Part shown: in pieces, positions 33,203-40,958 of the stretch
Position numbering within the stretch: position 1 is the stretch's first letter
How the letters are laid out: the number at the start of each line of letters is the position of its first letter
Assembly: GCF_008868005.1 (NCBI RefSeq)
Contig: NZ_WAAO01000002.1
Location: 744,001-808,000 of the forward strand
Length of the DNA stretch: 64,000 bases
Reading direction: 5' to 3'
DNA from: Microbacterium algeriense
Lineage (GTDB): Bacteria; Actinomycetota; Actinomycetes; Actinomycetales; Microbacteriaceae
Position numbers and translations under genes: made by a program
Notes under the pieces: generated by a model
What the model saw: the letters and a program-made list of their open reading frames with translations, nothing else
Database searches by the model: none
Told to the model about the DNA's origin: nothing

Positions 33203-34879
33203 TCAGCGCGGCAGCAACGCCGTCCGCAGGGTGTCCAGGCCCACACCGCCCATGTCGAGTGCGCGCTTGTGGAAGTCCTTGAAGGAGAACGCCTCACCTT
33301 CGGCCGCGCGCACCTCGTCGCGGACCTGCTCCCAGATGCGCTGGCCGACCTTGTACGACGGCGCCTGTCCGGGCCAGCCGAGGTAGCGGTTCACCTCGAA
33401 CTGCACGAACTGGTCCGACATGTTGACGTTGCGACGCATGAAGTCGAGCGCGTACTCCGCATCCCAGACACCGGTGCCGTCCAGACGCGGCTTGCCGAGG
33501 TGCACTCCGATGTCGAGCACGACCCTGGCCGCGCGCATCCGCTGTCCGTCGAGCATGCCGAGGCGGTCGGCCGGATCATCGAGGTAGCCCAGCCGCTCCA
33601 TCAGCCGCTCGGCGTAGAGGGCCCAGCCCTCGGCGTGGCCGGAGGTGCCGGCGAGCAGTCGGCGCCACGAGTTGAGCTCCGCACGGTTGTACACGGCCTG
33701 GGCGATCTGCAGGTGATGCCCGGGGACGCCCTCGTGGTACACGGTCGTCAACTCGCGCCAGGTGTCGAACTCGGTGACGCCCTCCGGAACGGACCACCAC
33801 ATGCGCCCGGGGCGGGAGAAGTCGTCCGTCGGACCCGTGTAGTAGATCCCGCCCTCCTGGGTGGGAGCGATCATGCACTCGATCGTCCGGATCGCCTCGG
33901 GGATGTCGAAGTGCGAGGCGGCGAGCTCGGCGACAGCCCGGTCGCTCGTCTCCTGCATCCACTTCTGCAGCGCGTCGGTGCCGACGAGCTTGCGGGCGGG
34001 ATCCGCCTCGAGGTGCGCCACAGCCTCCTCGACAGAGGCGCCGGGCAGGATCTCATTCGCGATGGCGGTCTGCTCAGCCACCATACGGGCGAGCTCCTCG
34101 CGACCCCATTCGTAGGTCTCGTCCAGGTCGATCGTCGCTCCGAGGAACCGGCGCGAGTTCAGGGCGTAGAGCTCGCGCCCGACGGCGTCGACCTCTCCGG
34201 CGACGGGAGCCAGCTCCTCGGCGAGGAAGCGACGCAGCTCGCCGTAGGCGACGCGAGCGGCTGCCGAGTTGTCGGCGAGAGTCCGTGCGAGCGACGCCGG
34301 CAGCTGTCCCTCCTCCGGGTCCGCGTGCGCGACGAAGGCGGCGAAGAAGCCGTCGTCGGCTGTGTACCGGTCGATCTGCAGCGCCACCTCGGTGACCTGG
34401 CGGCGCGCGGGCGTGACGCCCTCGGCGATCCCGGTCCGGAGCGTCTCGACGTATCCCCGGAGGGCGTCGGGGACGGCCGCCAGACGCGTGGCGATCACGT
34501 CCCAGTCCTCGACCGTGGCCGTCGGCATCAGGTCGAACGCGGAACGGACATCCTGAGCGGCTGAAGCGATGACGTTGAGGTCGCGCAGGTGCCACTTCGC
34601 CTCGTGCAGCTCGAGGTCCAGGCGGAGCTCAGCGCTCAGGTCGGTCTTGGTCACCTCGTCGATGGCGTCGACGGGCTCCAGCGCGGACAGCTTGTCGAGC
34701 GTCGCCCGCGTCGCCGCGGCGATCTCCTCGTGCCCGGCGGGGCTGAGGTCGCCGAAGCGGTCGTTGACCTCGTCGCGGCCGATGTAGGTGCCGAGCGTGG
34801 GCGCCAGAACCGCGATGGTGTCGACCCATTCATCGGCGACGGCGTCGATCGCGGAGGGGGTGCGGGGAGCTGAAGTCAT
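33203..34879 (-). CDS. DUF885 family putative metallopeptidase/carboxypeptidase
   Basis: 558-aa member of DUF885, a family related to zinc peptidases. The metal motif is YHEGVPGHHLQIAQA near residues 380-395, a helix HExxxGHH typical of these proteins, followed by GHAEGWALYAERLMERLGYL. Cytoplasmic, no signal peptide. ATG 34879 is preferred because TAGGCT sits 7 bases upstream; the longer frame reads through the polA terminator. Confidence 0.88.
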   Translation of the reverse strand: MTSAPRTPSAIDAVADEWVDTIAVLAPTLGTYIGRDEVNDRFGDLSPAGHEEIAAATRATLDKLSALEPVDAIDEVTKTDLSAELRLDLELHEAKWHLRDLNVIASAAQDVRSAFDLMPTATVEDWDVIATRLAAVPDALRGYVETLRTGIAEGVTPARRQVTEVALQIDRYTADDGFFAAFVAHADPEEGQLPASLARTLADNSAAARVAYGELRRFLAEELAPVAGEVDAVGRELYALNSRRFLGATIDLDETYEWGREELARMVAEQTAIANEILPGASVEEAVAHLEADPARKLVGTDALQKWMQETSDRAVAELAASHFDIPEAIRTIECMIAPTQEGGIYYTGPTDDFSRPGRMWWSVPEGVTEFDTWRELTTVYHEGVPGHHLQIAQAVYNRAELNSWRRLLAGTSGHAEGWALYAERLMERLGYLDDPADRLGMLDGQRMRAARVVLDIGVHLGKPRLDGTGVWDAEYALDFMRRNVNMSDQFVQFEVNRYLGWPGQAPSYKVGQRIWEQVRDEVRAAEGEAFSFKDFHKRALDMGGVGLDTLRTALLPR

Positions 34880-34886
34880 AACCTTC

Positions 34887-34892
34887 AGCCTA
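34887..34892 (-). promoter_or_regulatory. Probable -10 element, leaderless DUF885 gene
   Basis: TAGGCT ends 7 bases before ATG 34879 on the minus strand, directly after the polA hairpin. Confidence 0.55.
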
Positions 34893-34902
34893 ATCCCCGG
34901 CC

Positions 34903-34919
34903 CCTCCCGGCACGGGAGG
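34903..34919 (-). terminator. Probable polA terminator hairpin
   Basis: Stem CCTCCCG/CGGGAGG (34903-34909 with 34913-34919), 3-base loop, touching the polA stop codon. Short but fully GC-rich; no T tract. Confidence 0.5.
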
Positions 34920-37553
34920 TCAGTGCGCCGCTTCGTTCCAGTCGCGTCCGCGTCCCACCTGCACGTCGAGCGGAACGGAGAGCGTCGCCGCGTCCCCCAT
35001 GCGCTCACGCACGATGCGCTCGGTCGCGTCCCACTCCCCCGGTGCGACCTCGACGACGAGTTCATCGTGGATCTGCAGGAGCACGCGGGAGGACAGTTCC
35101 TGCGACCGGAGATCGTCGTGGATGTGCAGCAGAGCGATCTTCATGATGTCGGCCGCGCTGCCCTGGATCGGCGCGTTCAGCGCCGCACGCTCGGCGTTCT
35201 CACGCAGCACCCGGTTCGGGCTCGCCAGGTCCGGGAACGGACGACGACGCCCGAAGATGGTCTCGGTGTACCCGACCTCCTTCGCCTTCATCACGGACGC
35301 CCGCAGGTAATCGCGCACCGCGCCGAATCGGGCGAAGTACTCCACCATCAGCTGCTTGGCCTCCGACTGTTCGATGCGCAGCTGCTTCGACAGACCGAAC
35401 GCCGAGAGTCCGTAGACGAGGCCGTACGACATCGCCTTGACCTTGGTGCGCATCGCGGGGGTCACATCGCCCGGCTCCACGCCGAACACACGCGCACCGA
35501 CGAACCGATGCAGGTCCTCGCCGCTGTTGAACGCCTCGATCAGCCCCTCATCGCCGGACAGGTGCGCCATGATGCGCATCTCGATCTGGGAGTAGTCCGC
35601 CGTCAGGAGGGTCTCGTAGCCCTCGCCGACCTCGAACGCGCTGCGGATGCGGCGGGACTCCTCGGTGCGCACGGGGATGTTCTGCAGGTTCGGGTCGGTG
35701 CTCGAGAGTCGTCCGGTCTGGCTTCCGGTCTGGACGTAGGTCGTGTGCACGCGGTGATCGTCGCCGATGGCCGTATCGAGGGACTCGATGATCTGGCGCA
35801 GCTTGGTCGCCTCACGGTGCTGCAGCAGCAGGCTCAGGAACGGGTGCGGGTGGCTCTCCTGCAGATCCGCCAGCACCGCCGCATCGGTCGAGTAGCCCGT
35901 CTTCGTCTTGCGCGTCTTGGGGAGCTGGAGGTCTTCGAACAGCACCTCCTGCAGCTGCTTCGGAGAGCCCAGGTTGAACTCGCGACCGACGACGGAGAAG
36001 GCCTCCTGTGCGAGCACATCGGCGCGGGCTGCGAGCTCGCCGGAGAACGTCGAGAGCACCTCGTGCGACACCGCGACGCCCGCGATCTCCATGTCCGCGA
36101 GAGTGAGCAGCGTCGGCAGCTCGATCTCGTCGAGCACCGTGGCGACGGACTCGGGGATGTCCTCGCGCAGGGCTTCCGCGACGCGCAGGGCGAACCAGGC
36201 CTCCTGAGAGGGCGTGGCGCCTTCCGTCTCGGGGACGAGCTGCGAAGGGTCGGCGACGGGGAGCTTCTCCCCCAGGTACCGCTCGACCAGGTCGGCGAGG
36301 GTCTTGTCCGGGAAGCTCGGCCGCAGCAGCCATCCGGCGAGGCTGGTGTCGTAGGCGAGCCCGCCGAAGCGGATGCCCTGACGCAGCAGCGCCTTCACCT
36401 GCGGTTTCGCGTCGTGCAGGACCTTCGGCTTCGTGGATCCGATCCACGCGCGCAGCGCCTCCGGTGCGGCCTCGTCCCAGGCGGCTTCGCGCAGCTCCGT
36501 CACGGTCGCGACGCCGATCCGCGCCGGAGCGCCGCCCTGCGTCGTCAGTCGCACCGCCACCGCGCCCTCCTGAGCGGTCGCCCAGGTCGCGAGATCCGCC
36601 GCCGACACCTCGACCGGCACCGGCAGCACCACCACGGAGGCCGGGTCGTCCGCGACCTCTCCGGCGCCGACGGCTTCGAACACCCGCGGAAGCAGGGTGC
36701 GGAACTCGAGGCGGGCGAAGATGTCCCGAACGGCCTGCGGGTCGATCGGCGCGACGGCGAGGTCGCCGGGGGCGACGGGCAGCTCCACGTCGGTGAGCAG
36801 TCGGTTGAGCTTGCGGTTGCGGCGCACGTCGTCGATGTGGTCGCGGAGGTTGCCGCCGACGACGCCCTTGATCTCCTCCGCCCGGTCGAGGAGTTCGTCG
36901 AGGGAGCCGAACTGCGTCAGCCATTTGACCGCCGTCTTCTCTCCGACCTTCGGCACACCGGGGAGGTTGTCGCTGGTCTCGCCGACGAGAGCCGCGATGT
37001 CGGGGTACTGCTCCGGCCGCACGCCGTAGCGCTCCTGGACGGTGGCGGGGTCGTAGCGCTTGAGCTGGGAGACGCCCTGCACCGACGGGTAGAGCAGGGT
37101 GACCTCGTCGTTCACGAGCTGGATGGTGTCGCGGTCTCCGGAGACGACCAGCACGTCATACCCCTGCTCCGCGCCCTGCGACGCCAGGGTCGCGAGGATG
37201 TCGTCGGCCTCGATGCCCTCCTTCGCGAGGACCGGGATCGACATGGCCGCGAGGCAGTCCTGGAGCAGCGGGATCTGACCGCGGAACTCCTGGGGCGTCT
37301 CGGAGCGCGTCGCCTTGTACTCGGGGTATTCGTCGGTGCGGAACGAATGGCGCGAGGTGTCGAACGCGATCGCCATGTGCGTCGGCTGCTCGGCCTTGAT
37401 GAGGTTCACCAGCATCGACAGGAAGCCGTAGATGGCGTTCGTGTGCTGGTTGTCCTTCGTCGTGAAGTTCTCGACCGGAAGGGCGAAGAACGCACGGTAG
37501 GCGAGCGAATGGCCGTCGACGACCATGAGGGTAGGCTTTGCGGAGTCCGTCAC
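34920..37553 (-). CDS. polA: DNA polymerase I
   Basis: 877 aa. The N-terminal 5'-3' exonuclease domain (MVVDGHSLAYRAFFALP, then GIEADDILATLA and GDRDTIQLV) spans about 1-300. The middle exonuclease-fold domain lacks obvious proofreading acidic residues, as in other actinobacterial PolA. The polymerase domain has QTGRLSSTDPNLQNIPVRT (motif 1), ADYSQIEMRIMAHLSGD (motif A), and LLQIHDELVVEV (motif C). GTG 37553 follows TAGGCT 6 bases upstream, so the mRNA is probably leaderless. It fills gaps in replication and repair. Confidence 0.97.
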   Translation of the reverse strand: MTDSAKPTLMVVDGHSLAYRAFFALPVENFTTKDNQHTNAIYGFLSMLVNLIKAEQPTHMAIAFDTSRHSFRTDEYPEYKATRSETPQEFRGQIPLLQDCLAAMSIPVLAKEGIEADDILATLASQGAEQGYDVLVVSGDRDTIQLVNDEVTLLYPSVQGVSQLKRYDPATVQERYGVRPEQYPDIAALVGETSDNLPGVPKVGEKTAVKWLTQFGSLDELLDRAEEIKGVVGGNLRDHIDDVRRNRKLNRLLTDVELPVAPGDLAVAPIDPQAVRDIFARLEFRTLLPRVFEAVGAGEVADDPASVVVLPVPVEVSAADLATWATAQEGAVAVRLTTQGGAPARIGVATVTELREAAWDEAAPEALRAWIGSTKPKVLHDAKPQVKALLRQGIRFGGLAYDTSLAGWLLRPSFPDKTLADLVERYLGEKLPVADPSQLVPETEGATPSQEAWFALRVAEALREDIPESVATVLDEIELPTLLTLADMEIAGVAVSHEVLSTFSGELAARADVLAQEAFSVVGREFNLGSPKQLQEVLFEDLQLPKTRKTKTGYSTDAAVLADLQESHPHPFLSLLLQHREATKLRQIIESLDTAIGDDHRVHTTYVQTGSQTGRLSSTDPNLQNIPVRTEESRRIRSAFEVGEGYETLLTADYSQIEMRIMAHLSGDEGLIEAFNSGEDLHRFVGARVFGVEPGDVTPAMRTKVKAMSYGLVYGLSAFGLSKQLRIEQSEAKQLMVEYFARFGAVRDYLRASVMKAKEVGYTETIFGRRRPFPDLASPNRVLRENAERAALNAPIQGSAADIMKIALLHIHDDLRSQELSSRVLLQIHDELVVEVAPGEWDATERIVRERMGDAATLSVPLDVQVGRGRDWNEAAH

Positions 37554-37559
37554 CCTGTC

Positions 37560-37565
37560 AGCCTA
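37560..37565 (-). promoter_or_regulatory. Probable -10 element, leaderless polA mRNA
   Basis: TAGGCT ends 6 bases before GTG 37553 on the minus strand, in the 45-bp region divergent from the thioesterase gene. Confidence 0.6.
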
Positions 37566-37598
37566 ACGAGGACGACAGACACCCGCTGAGGAGGATGC

Positions 37599-38027
37599 AT
37601 GAGCGACGTCGCGACGAGCGAAGGACTCGACTGGGCCACGGCCCGCGGGATGGGCGCGCTGGCCGAGAAGATGGGCATGCAGTTCGTCGAGTTCAGCGTC
37701 GACCGCTGTGTGGCGACCATGCCCGTCGAGGGCAACACCCAGCCGGTCGGACTGATGCACGGCGGTGCGTATGTGGTGCTGGGCGAGTCGCTCGGATCGA
37801 TGGCGGCGAACCTGCACGCCGGCGAAGGACGCCTCGCGGTCGGCGTCGACATCAACGCCACGCACACCCGCTCCGCGACCTCCGGAGTCGTGACCGGCGT
37901 CTGCACGCCCGTCCACCTCGGGCGGAGCATCACGGTGCACGAGATCGTCGTGACCGACGATCAGGGCCGTCGCTGCTCCACGATCCGGATCACCAACATG
38001 ATCAAGGACCTTCCCGCCGGGAGCTGA
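37599..38027 (+). CDS. Hotdog-fold thioesterase (PaaI/EntH-like)
   Basis: 142-aa acyl-CoA thioesterase of the PaaI group. The active-site segment VGLMHGGAYVVLGESLGSMAA holds the HGG oxyanion motif and the catalytic acidic residue. Hydroxybenzoyl-CoA, phenylacetyl-CoA-like or DHNA-CoA thioesters are typical substrates; adjacency does not decide. GAGGAGG precedes ATG 37599. Its last 26 bases overlap the convergent GNAT gene. Confidence 0.92.
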   Translation: MSDVATSEGLDWATARGMGALAEKMGMQFVEFSVDRCVATMPVEGNTQPVGLMHGGAYVVLGESLGSMAANLHAGEGRLAVGVDINATHTRSATSGVVTGVCTPVHLGRSITVHEIVVTDDQGRRCSTIRITNMIKDLPAGS

Positions 38028-38565
38028 GCGGCTCCTCCAGCAGCAGCTGGAACAGCAGATGGTCCTGCCACTCCCCGGCGATGCGCAGGTACTTCGGTGC
38101 GAGGCCGATGCGCTCGAAGCCGTTCGCGGCGAGCACCCGCTGCGAGGCCAGGTTGTGCAGGAGCGTCGAGGCCTGCAGGCGGTGCAGCCCGAGCTCCTCG
38201 CGCGCGTGTGCGGCGACGAGGGCGACCGCACGACCCGCAAGACCGCGCCGGGTCCTGGTGCGGTCGATCCAATAGCCGAGGTCAGCGCTCCAGAAGGCCC
38301 CGCGCACGATGTTGTTGAGGTTCATCCGGCCGCGGATCTCGCCGTCGTCGGACTCGATCACGAAGCGCGCACCGCGCCCCGCGGCCGCATCGATCACGCA
38401 CTGCTGGACGTGCCGCTCCTGCGACGCCTCGGTGAAGAAGCTCTCGTCCCTCGTGGGCTCCCAGGGAGCGAGGTGCTCGCGATTCGCGAGGTACGCCCGC
38501 GCGAGGGCCGCACCGTCTCCGGCGCGGACCGGCCGCAGGACGTGCTCCGCGTCGAGCCGCAGCAC
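38002..38565 (-). CDS. GNAT N-acetyltransferase, RimJ/RimL type
   Basis: 187-aa acetyltransferase. LRPVRAGDGAALARAYLANREHLAPWEP is the typical RimJ/RimL start; LGYWIDRTRTRRGLAGRAVALVAAHA holds the acetyl-CoA motif and LHNLASQRVLAANGFERIG the motif B. It may acetylate a ribosomal protein or another amine. The 3' end overlaps the thioesterase gene by 26 bases tail to tail. It starts 4 bases after the antitermination regulator stop, so they may be co-transcribed. Confidence 0.9.
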   Translation of the reverse strand: MLRLDAEHVLRPVRAGDGAALARAYLANREHLAPWEPTRDESFFTEASQERHVQQCVIDAAAGRGARFVIESDDGEIRGRMNLNNIVRGAFWSADLGYWIDRTRTRRGLAGRAVALVAAHAREELGLHRLQASTLLHNLASQRVLAANGFERIGLAPKYLRIAGEWQDHLLFQLLLEEPLSSRREGP

Positions 38566-38569
38566 CGCT

Positions 38570-39190
38570 CTACTTCTTGGGCGCGAGCTGCTCGATGATC
38601 GCCTTCGCGACGTCCTGCATCGTCAGGCGGCGGTCCATGGACGCCTTCTGGATCCAGCGGAACGCCTCGGGCTCGCTCAGACCCATCTTCTCGTTCAGCA
38701 GGCCCTTGGCCCGGTCGACGAGCTTGCGGGTCTCGAAGCGCTCGACCATGTCGGCGACCTCGGCCTCGAGCGTGATGATCTGCTCGTGGCGGGCCAGCGC
38801 GATCTCGATGGCGGGGAGGAGGTCGTTCGGCGTGAACGGCTTCACGACGTAAGCCAGCGCACCGGCCTCGCTCGCACGCTCGACGAGCTCCTTCTGGCTG
38901 AACGCCGTCAGCAGCACGACCGGGGCGATGTTGCCCTTGTGCAGCTTCTCGGCGGCGCTGATGCCGTCCAGCTGGGGCATCTTGACGTCCATGATGACGA
39001 GGTCGGGCCGCAGCTCGGTCGCCAGCGCCACGGCCGTCTCTCCGTCACCGGCCTCACCGACGACATCGAAGCCGTTGTCGCGGAGGATCTCGACGATGTC
39101 GAGACGGATCAGCGACTCGTCCTCGGCGACGACGACGCGTCGGGGTGCGGATGACGTGGGCTGTTCGGCCTGCTCTTCGTGCTCTGTCAC
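38570..39190 (-). CDS. pdtaR: ANTAR-domain response regulator (PdtaR-like)
   Basis: 206 aa. Receiver domain (residues about 18-135) with phosphoacceptor in RPDLVIMDVKMPQLDG and conserved Lys in AYVVKPFTPND, then the RNA-binding ANTAR domain (ETRKLVDRAKGLLNEKMGLSEPEAFRWIQKASMD). ANTAR regulators release transcription terminators at two-hairpin RNA sites; the mycobacterial orthologue PdtaR is phosphorylated by PdtaS. No histidine kinase is encoded alongside. GTG 39190 follows TAGGAT at leaderless spacing. Confidence 0.93.
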   Translation of the reverse strand: MTEHEEQAEQPTSSAPRRVVVAEDESLIRLDIVEILRDNGFDVVGEAGDGETAVALATELRPDLVIMDVKMPQLDGISAAEKLHKGNIAPVVLLTAFSQKELVERASEAGALAYVVKPFTPNDLLPAIEIALARHEQIITLEAEVADMVERFETRKLVDRAKGLLNEKMGLSEPEAFRWIQKASMDRRLTMQDVAKAIIEQLAPKK

Positions 39191-39196
39191 AGGACC

Positions 39197-39202
39197 ATCC
39201 TA
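39197..39202 (-). promoter_or_regulatory. Probable -10 element, leaderless pdtaR-like mRNA
   Basis: TAGGAT ends 6 bases before GTG 39190 on the minus strand. Confidence 0.55.
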
Positions 39203-39266
39203 GTGGAGCCGCCTGTCAGCGGGCCGTAGACCGCGCCACGCGCAGGATCCTGTTCGTCCCCTGCGC

Positions 39267-39272
39267 TACAGT
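39267..39272 (+). promoter_or_regulatory. Probable -10 element of the tRNA-Leu gene
   Basis: TACAGT 18 bases upstream of the tRNA 5' end; no clear -35 hexamer. Confidence 0.4.
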
Positions 39273-39290
39273 CGTAGACGCGACACACGA

Positions 39291-39376
39291 GCCGGCGTGG
39301 CGGAATGGCAGACGCGGAGCACTCAAAATGCTTTGTCCGAAAGGGCGTGTGGGTTCGAGTCCCACCGCCGGCACCA
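39291..39376 (+). tRNA. tRNA-Leu (anticodon CAA)
   Basis: 86 nt with an encoded CCA end. Acceptor stem GCCGGCG pairs with CGCCGGC (39366-39372), discriminator A. The anticodon stem GAGCA/TGCTT encloses loop CTCAAAA, giving anticodon CAA for UUG codons. The variable arm (GTCCGAAAGGGC region) is long, as in class II tRNAs, and the T-loop reads GGGTTCGAGTCCC. Confidence 0.95.
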
Positions 39377-39391
39377 GTGCCGTCGCGTCCA

Positions 39392-40048
39392 TCACTGCTC
39401 CGCGAGAACCGCCAGCTCCGCGAGGACCCGGGGATTCGCGAGGATGCGGAAATGCCCTCCGGTCTCCAGCCGGACGTTCTTCGCCCCCGGCAGCTCGCTC
39501 CCCTCGGGGATGTGCGGATCGAACTCGGCGTAGATCGACACGATCCGCTCGTTGACGGTGCGCTGCCGAGCCAGGCCCACGATCGACGGGTCGTCAGGTG
39601 AGAAGGCGCGCAGAGTCCGGGAGAGCATCAGACGCGCATACCGGGAGCCGCCGAACGGCGTGGCGACCGCGAGCATCGCACGCACGCGCGCTCCGGCCGG
39701 TCCGGTCATGACGAGCTTGCCGGCGAGTCCGCCCTTGCTGTGCGCGACGAGGATCACGTCGGTGAGGTCGTGCTCCTCCAGGAACTCGGCGACGCTCTGA
39801 GCCATGTCGACCACCGGGCGCTGGTTGCGGCGCAGGGCGTCGACGACGTGCACGGCGTGTCCGCGCGCGTGCATGGCGGTCACCAGGGGCTGCAGGAACT
39901 TCCACGTCTCGTACACGCCGGGAAGCACGACGATGTCCGCCGCCGTGCCCGTCGAGAAGGTTCCGGGGTCCGTCCGGTCGAACACGGCCCGCACCTGCCA
40001 GTAGCCGGCATAGGCGTAGTCGGCCGCCCACCAGGCGAGTCGTCTCAG
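39392..40048 (-). CDS. Alpha/beta hydrolase, probable CTG start
   Basis: About 218 aa from the proposed CTG at 40048 (200 aa from the first GTG at 39994). The lipase-like nucleophile elbow is VAHSKGGLAG, after IVVLPGVYETWKFLQPL. The in-frame sequence upstream of GTG 39994 (RRLAWWAADYAYAGYWQVRAV) looks coding and contains no ATG, GTG or TTG; CTG 40048 overlaps the preceding gene's stop as CTGA, the same geometry as the ATGA/GTGA overlaps elsewhere, with GGGGGAGG 11 bases upstream. Substrate unknown. Confidence 0.72.
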   Translation of the reverse strand: MRRLAWWAADYAYAGYWQVRAVFDRTDPGTFSTGTAADIVVLPGVYETWKFLQPLVTAMHARGHAVHVVDALRRNQRPVVDMAQSVAEFLEEHDLTDVILVAHSKGGLAGKLVMTGPAGARVRAMLAVATPFGGSRYARLMLSRTLRAFSPDDPSIVGLARQRTVNERIVSIYAEFDPHIPEGSELPGAKNVRLETGGHFRILANPRVLAELAVLAEQ

Positions 40049-40851
40049 GAATTCGATGTCGTCCTCCCCCGTCGGGTCCCGCCGGCCTCAGCCGACGCGG
40101 GCCACGTCCCGTCCGTATGGGTCCGGATCGCGGCCGCCACCGTCTTCGGCGCGGACTCCTGCACCACGTGGTGATGACCGGGGATCTCGATGAGGCGCCC
40201 CACCCCCGCGGCATCGCGCAGCGACCGGCACCACGCCCGACCGGCCACGGGATCGGCTCCCCCGCGCATCACCAGCACCGGCATCGGGAGCGAACGGAGC
40301 CGGAGCTTCAGCGGATAGGCGAGCATGTGGCGCACCTGCAGCAGGTACCAGCGCGGACCGCAGCGCAGGTAGTCGGTGAACACGAGCGTGTTGATCCGCG
40401 GCGACTCCCCGAGCGTGTCGATGGCCAGAGCCCGCGCCTGCGCCCCGATCGTGCGATGCCGATCGTCGACGACGGGGCCGATCAGGACGACCGCGCGCAC
40501 CTTCTCCGGTCGCTGCGACGCGGTCTCCACGACCCACTGAGCGCCCATCGAGTGTCCGACGAGCACCAGCTGCTCCTCCCCCAGCCGGGCGACCACCTCC
40601 GCCAGGCCGGCGGCCATGCGCACGACATCGAGGTCGGCAGGCGGCTTCGGGAGGCCGCCGAACCCCGGCAGATCCACCGACACGACCCTGGTCTCCCGCG
40701 CGAGCTCGCGATGCAGTCGCGTGAGGTAGCGGTGCGACATCCCGATGCCGTGCACCAGCACGATCGCCGGCGCCGTCGAACCCCAGGGACGCGAGCTCTC
40801 GGTCAGCGCGAACGTGAGTCCGGAGACGACGACCTGGCGGCGAGAGGGCAT
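40045..40851 (-). CDS. Alpha/beta-fold hydrolase
   Basis: 268-aa hydrolase: oxyanion segment IVLVHGIGMSHRYL, nucleophile elbow VLVGHSMGAQWVVE, acid in MRGGADPVAGRAW and the catalytic His in IPGHHHVVQESAP. Cytoplasmic; esterase, peptidase or haloalkane-type chemistry cannot be told apart. ATG 40851 follows TAGCTT 7 bases upstream, which sets the start and removes a long false extension. Its stop overlaps the next hydrolase gene, so the two hydrolases form a pair. Confidence 0.88.
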   Translation of the reverse strand: MPSRRQVVVSGLTFALTESSRPWGSTAPAIVLVHGIGMSHRYLTRLHRELARETRVVSVDLPGFGGLPKPPADLDVVRMAAGLAEVVARLGEEQLVLVGHSMGAQWVVETASQRPEKVRAVVLIGPVVDDRHRTIGAQARALAIDTLGESPRINTLVFTDYLRCGPRWYLLQVRHMLAYPLKLRLRSLPMPVLVMRGGADPVAGRAWCRSLRDAAGVGRLIEIPGHHHVVQESAPKTVAAAIRTHTDGTWPASAEAGGTRRGRTTSNS

Positions 40852-40858
40852 GACGGGA

Positions 40859-40864
40859 AAGCTA
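40859..40864 (-). promoter_or_regulatory. Probable -10 element, leaderless hydrolase gene
   Basis: TAGCTT ends 7 bases before ATG 40851 on the minus strand. Confidence 0.5.
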
Positions 40865-40917
40865 CCCGAAGCGGACGACGCGCGGGAGCGGGTTGACGCG
40901 ACCCTCCGGGTACGACA

Positions 40918-40945
40918 GAGGGGCGGAGCCGAAGCCCCGCCCCTC
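40918..40945 (-). terminator. Intrinsic terminator of pyk
   Basis: Stem of 12 pairs with one mismatch (40918-40929 with 40934-40945), 4-base loop CGAA, 13 bases beyond the pyk stop. Confidence 0.7.
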
Positions 40946-40958
40946 CGGACGCATCGCG

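Noticed and set aside
34788..37589. Long open frame of 933 codons on the + strand opposite polA.
   Set aside because: It is a shadow of polA caused by very high GC; it has an arginine/aspartate-rich composition without any family motif.
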